This document shows positions 1 to 5,364 of a DNA stretch of 6,283 nucleotides, piece by piece. The notes under the pieces were generated by a model, which saw only the letters and a program-made list of their open reading frames with translations, did no database searches and had not been told where the DNA came from. The translations under genes were made by a program, and so were the position numbers. The stretch's first letter is position 1. Each line of letters begins with the position of its first letter. Origin of the DNA: an uncultured Desulfovibrionaceae bacterium (GTDB lineage Bacteria; Desulfobacterota; Desulfovibrionia; Desulfovibrionales; Desulfovibrionaceae); the NCBI GenBank assembly GCA_947037905.1, contig CAMQUX010000085.1:1-6283 (forward strand). Direction: 5' to 3'.

Positions 1-49
1 TGCTTATTCGGTTATTCGCTTATTTCTTTCTTTATCAAGCTTTAGTTTA

Positions 50-103
50 ATAAAAAAAATAGATAAAATAAACACTTTTTACGAGCTATCTATTTTATCT
101 ATT
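50..103 (-). terminator. Candidate Rho-independent terminator of the export operon
   Basis: AATAGATAAAATA at 58-70 is the exact reverse complement of TATTTTATCTATT at 91-103, giving a 13-bp stem with a 20-nt loop. Read on the minus strand, the stem is followed directly by a run of T (complement of the A run at 52-59), the arrangement of an intrinsic terminator. It lies about 225 nt past the stop of permease B. Against it: the stem is almost all A/T, the loop is long and the 3' UTR would be long. The plus-strand side is also T-rich (105-120), so it could act in both directions. Confidence 0.42.
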
Positions 104-172
104 GTATATTTTTATTTCTAAGTTTATTTTTAGTATTTTAACGTTTTAGCTACTTAAAATCTTATTTCATAT

Positions 173-266
173 TTTGCGTTTTGTTTTTATTTGCAAAAAT
201 TCAGATATACCTGCTCTTTTTTATCTTTTGCATTTCATTCTTGTCATTTGCGTTTTGTTTTTATTT
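173..266. repeat. Perfect 20-nt direct repeat, two copies
   Basis: The string TTTGCGTTTTGTTTTTATTT occurs exactly at 173-192 and again at 247-266, 74 nt apart start to start. It is T-rich but carries a GCG core, so it is more than a homopolymer match. The flanks differ. It lies in the non-coding 3' region of the export operon. It may be the remnant of a local duplication or a dispersed short repeat; no function can be assigned. Confidence 0.6.
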
Positions 267-329
267 TACGATTTGTTTTTTAAATCCGCATATTATTTTC
301 ATATTTACCTATTATTTTCATCTGCAAAA

Positions 330-1592
330 TTATCCGTTTCGAAGTGCAATAATAGCATCGAGCTTTGCCGCCTGTTGAGCTGGCTTCCATGCGAAAATTA
401 TCCCAATAAGAAAAGAAACTATAAGAGACACTATAAATGCAAACCAAGAAAATTCTATTTTGAGGATATTTGAAGAAGAAACAGCATAGGACATAGCCGT
501 ACCCAAAATTACTCCTAATAGACCACCCGCAAGTGTTAGAAGCGTTGATTCAAATAAAAACTGTAAAGATATATCACTTTGCCTTGCGCCAACTGCTTTT
601 CGTATACCAATTTCAGTGCTGCGAATTTGCACAGAAAGTGAGAATAAGTTTGCTAAAACAAAGCCCCCAACAGTCATAGAGCATGCTGCTGTGATACCTA
701 AGAAAAGAGCTAAGCCACCCTTAAATAGTGCTAAAAAACGTAAAATTTCATCTGGTGTGAGTAGTCGAAAATCATCATCTTCACCTTCTTCTATGCCATG
801 AAGATGCCTTAGTAGTCCTCGCACATCTTCCGTGTATTTTGCCATATCACTGGAATCAGGAAAGCGTACTCGAATAATATTATAAAAATTTTTATTTTTT
901 ATGCCAAAACGACTTGCAAATGTTGTAAAAGGAAGAACTATTCGATTGTCTACAAAAGACCTACCAGAATATGCTCCTCGCTCTTCTAAAATTCCTACAA
1001 CTGTAAAGGTCGTATTTCCTACATTGATAATTTGATTCAGCGCAGAGCTATTAGGAAAAAGAGATTCTTCAACCTGAGAACCTATGAGCGCAACCTTGCC
1101 CGCACGCCGTTCATCAAGTTCTGTTATATCTCTTCCTCTAACAACAGGCCAGTCCCACGCTTTAGCATAGTTTGGTTTAGTACCTACTATAAGTACCCTC
1201 GAAGCACTGTTGCCATTTGCTTTTACTTCAGTAGCCCGACGAGAGCGTGACGGAACAACATATTCTATAGCGGATAAATTATTTGTAAGACGCAGAGCGT
1301 CCTCTTTTGTGAGTGTAAATACTCGCCCACCAACTGCTTTTTTTTTCGTCTGCCCACCTATAATCAGCATAGCATCTGTTCCAAAATCAGCAACAGCACC
1401 TTCTGCAGCCTTACCAGCACTATCCATAGCTGTTAAAGTGAGCGTTAGTGAGCTTGAACCAAAGGATATTGCCAAGATGACAAAAAAAGAACGTAAAGGG
1501 AAAGCCTTGAAAGATTGAACAGAAAGGATAAAAATTCGCATAACCACAAGTATTGTCTCGAAAAAACCTCTGCGGGGATTAACTAAGGCCAT
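330..1592 (-). CDS. MacB/FtsX-fold ABC transporter permease (permease B)
   Basis: This 420-aa inner-membrane subunit is the last gene of the export operon. It has the MacB/LolC/FtsX plan. A short cytoplasmic N-terminus is followed by TM1 (about 35-56), a large periplasmic MacB_PCD-type domain (about 57-285, with VVGILEERG at 198-206 and DNRIVLPF at 225-232), TM2 (about 288-318), TM3 (about 346-380) and TM4 (about 388-411). The cytoplasmic loop EIGIRKAVGAR (327-337), a family hallmark, contacts the ATPase. The C-terminus KPAQQAAKLDAIIALR matches the usual PAxxAAxLDPIxALR ending. ATG at 1592 is chosen because TAGGAG (1598-1603) sits 5 nt upstream and the resulting N-terminus aligns with permease A; an 8-residue longer reading from TTG at 1616 lacks this support. 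It is clearly paralogous to permease A. Codons 92-94 fall on an A9 tract (1338-1346). The substrate is unknown. Confidence 0.92.
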   Translation of the reverse strand: MALVNPRRGFFETILVVMRIFILSVQSFKAFPLRSFFVILAISFGSSSLTLTLTAMDSAGKAAEGAVADFGTDAMLIIGGQTKKKAVGGRVFTLTKEDALRLTNNLSAIEYVVPSRSRRATEVKANGNSASRVLIVGTKPNYAKAWDWPVVRGRDITELDERRAGKVALIGSQVEESLFPNSSALNQIINVGNTTFTVVGILEERGAYSGRSFVDNRIVLPFTTFASRFGIKNKNFYNIIRVRFPDSSDMAKYTEDVRGLLRHLHGIEEGEDDDFRLLTPDEILRFLALFKGGLALFLGITAACSMTVGGFVLANLFSLSVQIRSTEIGIRKAVGARQSDISLQFLFESTLLTLAGGLLGVILGTAMSYAVSSSNILKIEFSWFAFIVSLIVSFLIGIIFAWKPAQQAAKLDAIIALRNG

Positions 1593-1717
1593 TAAAACTC
1601 CTAAATCGTAAAGCAAATATTGCCTATAAAGATATACATTTTAAAATATAATCCAAATTATTCATTTTTGTTTAAACAGTACCCCAATATTATTTAAAAA
1701 AAACAAATACTCTATTA
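1593..1717. other. Spacer between the two permease genes with a strong RBS
   Basis: This 125-nt gap separates the two permease genes. It is AT-rich and contains the palindrome GTTTAAAC (1670-1677) and, on the minus strand, a TAGGAG ribosome site (1598-1603) for permease B. There is no convincing terminator hairpin or promoter, so read-through from permease A is the simplest reading. The gap is long compared with the 4-bp overlap upstream, which would fit duplication of the permease gene together with its own leader. Confidence 0.5.
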
Positions 1718-2983
1718 TTAATTACCACGTAAAGCAGCTATTACATCTAAATTTGCAGCTGTCCGTGCTGGTTTTAATGCAAATATAATTCCGATTACAA
1801 AAGATACAGAAAGCGATAAAAGAAACGGATAAATGGAGAAGCCTACTTGCATTACTCCAAGTGAAGAAATATAAAAAGAAACAACTATTCCTATAATACC
1901 ACCAATAAAGCCACCCACAACTGTGAGCAGACAGGCCTCAAATAAAAACTGTACCGTAATATCACTTTTTCTTGCTCCAACAGCTTTTTTGATGCCAATT
2001 TCCACATAGCGACTTTCTACTGATAAGGAAAATAAATTCGCTAAAACAAAACCACCTACAAGCATAGAGCAAACTGCTGTCATGCCTAAAAAGAGCGTTA
2101 AGCCACCTTTAAATATTCCTACAAATACTAAAATTTCATCTGATGATAGCAAAAAGAAATCATCTTCCTCATGGTCTTCTAATCTATGCAAATACCGCAA
2201 AAGACTGCGAATTTCTTCTGTGTAGCGAGATATTGCCTCAGAATCATTAAAACGTACTCTAATAATCTGAAAGTGATTTCTATCCACAGGAAAACGGCTG
2301 ACCAGAGTAGAAAAAGGAATAATAATTCGATTATCTACATGTTCTTGTCCCGAAAAAGCACCACGTTCCTCAAGTACTCCAATAACGGTAAAACTACTCT
2401 GCCCTACTCGAATCTGTTTGCCTATGGGAGACTCATTTTCAAACAAAGCTTCTTTTACTTTAGAGCCAAGAACAGTAACTTTTGCGCCATTTTCTACATC
2501 TTTATCATTTAAATCTCTGCCTTCTGTAAGTGGCCAGTCCCAAGATTTTGCAAAATCTGCAAGACTACCAACTACAAAAGGATGCCGAGCGCTTTTGCCC
2601 TTATATACAACATCATTACCCACAGTTCCCTGCAAAGGAACTACATATTCTACAGAATTTATATTATTTGATATACGCTCTACATCTTCTTTAGTCAGTG
2701 TCATGCCTCGCCCACCAACCGCTGTTACAATCTGGTCGCCGCCAATTATCATCATGGCATCTGGACCAAAATCTGCAACAAGCTCATCCACAACCACAGA
2801 AGTATTATCTAAAGCAGTAGATATTATAGTCAAAGAACTAGACCCGAAAGCTATGGCTAAAATAACAAAAACAGACCGAAGAGGAAAAGCTCGAAAAGAA
2901 TGAAGAGATTCGTATAATATACGAGAAGTTATAAGAAATACCTCTGTAAAACCTCGGCGACTATTTTTTTTTGCTAAACTCAT
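1718..2983 (-). CDS. MacB/FtsX-fold ABC transporter permease (permease A)
   Basis: This 421-aa inner-membrane subunit has the same architecture as permease B. TM1 is at about 37-58, then a periplasmic MacB_PCD-type domain (about 59-287, with VIGVLEERG at 200-208 and DNRIIIPF at 217-224), TM2 (about 289-320), TM3 (about 352-384) and TM4 (about 392-413). The coupling motif EIGIKKAVGAR is at 338-348, and the C-terminus KPARTAANLDVIAALRG is typical of the family. There is no fused ATPase domain, unlike E. coli MacB. Its ATG overlaps the ATPase stop by 4 bp (ATGA, 2980-2983), with GGAG upstream inside the ATPase gene, so the two are translationally coupled. It matches permease B along the whole length, most strongly around TM1, the coupling loop and TM2, and may pair with it. 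An A9 tract (2964-2972) covers codons 4-7. The exported substrate cannot be inferred. Confidence 0.93.
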   Translation of the reverse strand: MSLAKKNSRRGFTEVFLITSRILYESLHSFRAFPLRSVFVILAIAFGSSSLTIISTALDNTSVVVDELVADFGPDAMMIIGGDQIVTAVGGRGMTLTKEDVERISNNINSVEYVVPLQGTVGNDVVYKGKSARHPFVVGSLADFAKSWDWPLTEGRDLNDKDVENGAKVTVLGSKVKEALFENESPIGKQIRVGQSSFTVIGVLEERGAFSGQEHVDNRIIIPFSTLVSRFPVDRNHFQIIRVRFNDSEAISRYTEEIRSLLRYLHRLEDHEEDDFFLLSSDEILVFVGIFKGGLTLFLGMTAVCSMLVGGFVLANLFSLSVESRYVEIGIKKAVGARKSDITVQFLFEACLLTVVGGFIGGIIGIVVSFYISSLGVMQVGFSIYPFLLSLSVSFVIGIIFALKPARTAANLDVIAALRGN

Positions 2984-3762
2984 GTAAGAGTTTCTCCAGC
3001 AATTTGACCATCTTGTAATAAAACAATCCGCTTAGCACTTGCAGCAGTATCAGAATCATGCGTTACAAGAATGATAGTTCGTCCCATTTCATTCATTTCT
3101 GTAAAGAGATTTAAAATATCTCTACTTGTTGCAGAATCAAGCTGACCTGTTGGCTCATCTGCAAAAATTATTTCAGGGTCATTAAGTAATGCTCTTGCCA
3201 TGGCAACACGTTGTTGCTGCCCACCTGATAATGCTGATGGTTTAAAGTGCATTCTGTTACCTAAACCAAGTTGTTTTAAAAGCTCTTCTGCTCTTTTTTT
3301 CTGAGCTGAAAGCGGCTTTTTATTATATTGTGCAGGTAGTAGGACATTATCTAAGGCAGTTGCGTATGGTATGAGATAAAAACTTTGAAACACAAAGCTG
3401 AGTTTTTGGTTGCGAATAATGCTCAGTCTATCATCAGATAGCTTTGATACATCCTCACCCTCTAAGAAATAGCTACCCACTGTTGGGCGGTCAAGTAGCC
3501 CTAAAATATGCAACAGCGTAGACTTTCCTGAGCCAGAAGAACCTTGCAAAGCAACAAACTCACCAGTATTAATGGTCATATTTATGCCTTTTAAGATTTC
3601 TAAACCTTTCTCTTTTGTCTCAGCAGATACATTTTCATCATCATCTTGCGACGCTACCTGATAGAATATTCTTTTAATATTCTCTAAGCGAATAAGCTCT
3701 TTTGGTGTTGATTGTGGAATGATAAGTTCGGCACCACCCAAACGGATAACTTCTTTCGCCAT
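2980..3762 (-). CDS. ABC transporter ATPase, MacB/LolD type
   Basis: This 260-aa cytoplasmic ATPase hydrolyses ATP to drive the two adjacent permeases. All nucleotide-binding motifs are intact: Walker A GSSGSGKST (74-82, K80), Q-loop Q126 in FVFQSFYLIP, signature LSGGQ (178-182), Walker B IIFADEP (198-204, catalytic E203), D-loop LDS (208-210) and H-loop H235 in LVTHD. The wording EPTGQLDS is characteristic of the MacB/LolD/FtsE group. It is somewhat longer than a typical LolD (about 230 aa). The excess is an N-terminal extension of about 20 residues and an acidic insert (about 37-56, including QDDDE) between the first strand and ILKGINMTI. ATG at 3762 has AAAGG 8 nt upstream. The stop codon overlaps the permease A start (ATGA). 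It lies 151 nt downstream of the adaptor gene. Confidence 0.96.
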   Translation of the reverse strand: MAKEVIRLGGAELIIPQSTPKELIRLENIKRIFYQVASQDDDENVSAETKEKGLEILKGINMTINTGEFVALQGSSGSGKSTLLHILGLLDRPTVGSYFLEGEDVSKLSDDRLSIIRNQKLSFVFQSFYLIPYATALDNVLLPAQYNKKPLSAQKKRAEELLKQLGLGNRMHFKPSALSGGQQQRVAMARALLNDPEIIFADEPTGQLDSATSRDILNLFTEMNEMGRTIILVTHDSDTAASAKRIVLLQDGQIAGETLT

Positions 3763-3913
3763 ATAATGTACCTTTATTTTATTTATCTTGTTTTATTTCA
3801 GAACGTATAGTTCATGAAAAACAAATAAGAATCAATAATTTTATGCTCTATTTTTTCAGAATACTTTATTTTTTATGTGTATTGCATTTTACTATATTAA
3901 GATACAGGAAAAC
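3763..3913. other. Spacer between adaptor and ATPase genes
   Basis: This 151-nt AT-rich gap lies between the adaptor stop (TAG at 3916-3914, minus strand) and the ATPase start. I see no stable hairpin, so nothing clearly ends transcription here. On the minus strand a TTGATT (3835-3830) is followed 17-20 nt later by only poor -10 candidates (AACTAT, TATACG), so an internal promoter is possible but not supported. The palindrome TTCATGAA (3811-3818) lies in the middle. The ATPase RBS AAAGG is at the left end. Confidence 0.45.
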
Positions 3914-5038
3914 CTACATTTTTTTGTTTGCTAACTTGGCAGGGTTTACTTTTGTGCCACGTTTGCCGCCTTTTGAAAAACGGATATCTGTTGCGACAAA
4001 CTCGCCTTCTTTTACGCCAGATACGATCTGTGTTCTACTGCGCCCTACCACACCTAATTCTGGAACTACAAGTTTGACCTTGTTTTCACCTTCTACAATA
4101 TATACTTGCTCTTTACCTTTTATCCATTTTACCGCATTATTTGGTATGCTTAATGTATTCTCGATACTATCAACAACTATAGAACAATGCACAGTCATTT
4201 CAGGACGAAGGAATTTCGCTTCATCAGGTCCAATACGAACAAGAGCTCTATAATACACTATCTCATCACGTATTTCTGGCTCTGGATACACTTGGTCAAT
4301 ATTGCCTCTGAAAACTTTAGTCGGATACGCATCTACTTTAAATTCTACTAACTGCCCTTTGCTTGCTGCGCCGATATCAGTTTCATCAACATAAATCCAA
4401 AGTTCTAAAGCACTTACATCTACAACTGTTACAAGGTTAGATACTTGTAGCCCTGAAACAACAGTCTCACCTTCTTGTGCTGCCACAAGACTCACAACGC
4501 CATCTATTGGGCTGTATATTTTTGTGTATGATATCTGAATTCGTACAGATTTTAAGCGTGCATTTGCAGCAACTATTTCTTGCTTTGCAACGAGAAATTC
4601 TTGCTGAACTTGATCAAGAGCATCTTGTGTTTCCACTTTTTGGCGCACAAGTCTGCGCACACGATCAATATTTTTTAATACATACTCGTATCTTGCTTGC
4701 ACTAAAGCAACTTGCGCAAGTGCTTCTTCTTCTGCTGCAAAAAGTTCTCTGCTATCAATAATAGCTAAAAGCTGTCCTTTTTTTACTCTATCGCCAACCT
4801 TAACAGTAACTTCTTTTAGTTCACCTGTTGCACGTGCTCCTATTTTAATAGCCGCGCCAACTTGCGATTTCATAATACCTGTTGCATCCATAATTTGACG
4901 CACAGTTTGTCTATCTACACGCACTTTTTGCAGTACATCAACAGTCTCTTCTGTAGAATAATTAATATAATATTTATATCCAAAATAGCCACCAACACCG
5001 AGCGCTATTAATAAAAAAACAAACAATACCTTTTTCAT
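3914..5038 (-). CDS. Periplasmic adaptor (membrane-fusion protein), HlyD/MacA family
   Basis: This 374-aa adaptor of a tripartite-type exporter is anchored in the inner membrane by an N-terminal helix (about 4-20, after MKK); no lipobox cysteine is seen. Domains: first half of the lipoyl (barrel-sandwich) domain (about 60-97, GELKEVTVKVGDRVKKGQLL), an alpha-helical coiled-coil hairpin (about 98-170), second lipoyl half (about 171-206, YSPIDGVV at 175-182), a beta-barrel (about 211-290, ending in LRPEMTVHCSI), and a membrane-proximal domain (about 291-360) with a basic tail. At the hairpin tip R126, L130 and T137 match the spacing of the RxxxLxxxxxxS TolC-docking motif of AcrA/MacA, with Thr for Ser. 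From this I infer an outer-membrane TolC-like partner, which is not encoded here. ATG at 5038 is fixed by AAGGAG (5047-5052) 8 nt upstream. It is the first gene of the operon. The cargo is unknown. Confidence 0.92.
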   Translation of the reverse strand: MKKVLFVFLLIALGVGGYFGYKYYINYSTEETVDVLQKVRVDRQTVRQIMDATGIMKSQVGAAIKIGARATGELKEVTVKVGDRVKKGQLLAIIDSRELFAAEEEALAQVALVQARYEYVLKNIDRVRRLVRQKVETQDALDQVQQEFLVAKQEIVAANARLKSVRIQISYTKIYSPIDGVVSLVAAQEGETVVSGLQVSNLVTVVDVSALELWIYVDETDIGAASKGQLVEFKVDAYPTKVFRGNIDQVYPEPEIRDEIVYYRALVRIGPDEAKFLRPEMTVHCSIVVDSIENTLSIPNNAVKWIKGKEQVYIVEGENKVKLVVPELGVVGRSRTQIVSGVKEGEFVATDIRFSKGGKRGTKVNPAKLANKKM

Positions 5039-5137
5039 AGAAAAAACTCCTTAACAGCAATTTATATATTCTTTATAATCAATTTTAAATTATAGACTCT
5101 TTGAACGTATCTTTTTTACTCTTCAATACAATAAAAA

Positions 5138-5160
5138 GTACATTATAACAACTTATGTAC
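5138..5160 (-). promoter_or_regulatory. Candidate extended -10 promoter within an inverted repeat
   Basis: On the minus strand TGTTATAAT (5150-5142) matches an extended -10 element (TGnTATAAT) pointing toward the adaptor gene, about 100 nt upstream of its ATG. There is no recognisable -35 hexamer, which extended -10 promoters can tolerate. The element sits between GTACAT (5138-5143) and ATGTAC (5155-5160), a 6-bp inverted repeat with an 11-bp spacer, as an operator for a dimeric repressor might be placed. In DNA this AT-rich, chance is a serious alternative. Confidence 0.3.
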
Positions 5161-5328
5161 GATTATAATACACCTATCCTAAATCAGATACATTATAAAA
5201 CTATATATGCAATATTTTTACCAACATTATCGCATTATAGCAAAACACCTAAAAAAATAATACACTTAATACAAATTAATGCCTAAAAAAACTTCTTATT
5301 ATTATATCGACAGATTTTTTATAAACTA

Positions 5329-5357
5329 TTGACCAAGTCATAAAAAAATACTATGTT
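5329..5357 (+). promoter_or_regulatory. Candidate sigma-70-type promoter for hflK
   Basis: TTGACC (5329-5334, five of six matches to TTGACA) is followed after exactly 17 bp by TATGTT (5352-5357, four of six matches to TATAAT). This is the best-spaced -35/-10 pair upstream of hflK. Initiation would fall near 5364-5365, at the ATG favoured for hflK. That would exclude the upstream ATG at 5353 and give a leaderless message. A weaker upstream alternative lies around the TATTAT at about 5297. Confidence 0.35.
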
Positions 5358-5364
5358 CTTCTTT

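Larger units (their letters stand above)
1..329. other. Non-coding AT-rich region downstream of the export operon
   Basis: No convincing gene is present. The plus strand is strongly T-rich, so it gives short spurious ORFs full of Phe, Leu, Ile and Tyr in two overlapping frames. Visible structure: three imperfect 8-bp units at the left edge (CTTATTCG, GTTATTCG, CTTATTTC at 3-26), a 13-bp inverted repeat (58-103), a 20-nt direct repeat (173-192/247-266) and a 12-nt direct repeat TATTATTTTCAT (291-302/310-321). The region lies 3' of permease B and probably holds the operon's transcript end. What lies beyond the left edge is unknown. Confidence 0.6.
5039..5364. promoter_or_regulatory. Divergent control region between the export operon and hflK
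   Basis: No gene is seen in this very AT-rich stretch, which must hold promoters in both directions. On the minus side it contains the adaptor RBS AAGGAG (5047-5052) and several TATAAT hexamers (5094-5089, 5147-5142, 5170-5165 region, 5196-5191), none with a good -35 box. TACATTATAA occurs twice, at 5139-5148 and 5189-5198, exactly 50 bp apart. A spaced inverted repeat GTACAT/ATGTAC lies at 5138-5160. On the plus side TTGACC (5329-5334) lies close to the hflK start. No tRNA or structured RNA was recognised. Confidence 0.6.

Noticed and set aside
135..160. Inverted repeat ATTTTAA/TTAAAAT with a 12-nt loop as a second terminator
   Set aside because: It has only seven A/T pairs and is expected by chance in this composition.
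174..473. A plus-strand reading frame giving a hydrophobic 99-residue protein, and a second overlapping frame at 181-378
   Set aside because: The Phe/Leu/Ile-rich translation follows from T-rich DNA, the repeats are read in two frames alike, the 3' end runs antisense into permease B, and no RBS is seen.
1593..1616. An 8-residue N-terminal extension of permease B from a TTG codon
   Set aside because: The codons of the extension include the TAGGAG ribosome site that serves the ATG at 1592, and permease A has no matching extension.
2418..2903. A 161-residue plus-strand frame antisense to permease A, with similar ones antisense to permease B (616-801, 1210-1518)
   Set aside because: They lie wholly inside well-supported genes on the other strand, have Ser/Pro/Thr-rich translations typical of shadows, and have no RBS or family resemblance.
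3806..3835. A promoter in front of the ATPase gene
   Set aside because: TTGATT is a fair -35 but the -10 candidates at acceptable spacing (AACTAT, TATACG) are poor; read-through from the adaptor gene is enough.
3843..4253. A 136-residue plus-strand frame spanning the adaptor-ATPase spacer and the adaptor 3' end
   Set aside because: Most of it is antisense to the adaptor gene and the beginning is low-complexity, T-rich sequence.
5039..5352. A small RNA, riboswitch or CRISPR repeats in the divergent spacer
   Set aside because: There are no regular repeat-spacer units, no GC-containing stems and no recognisable conserved core; the repeated boxes are short and AT-rich.
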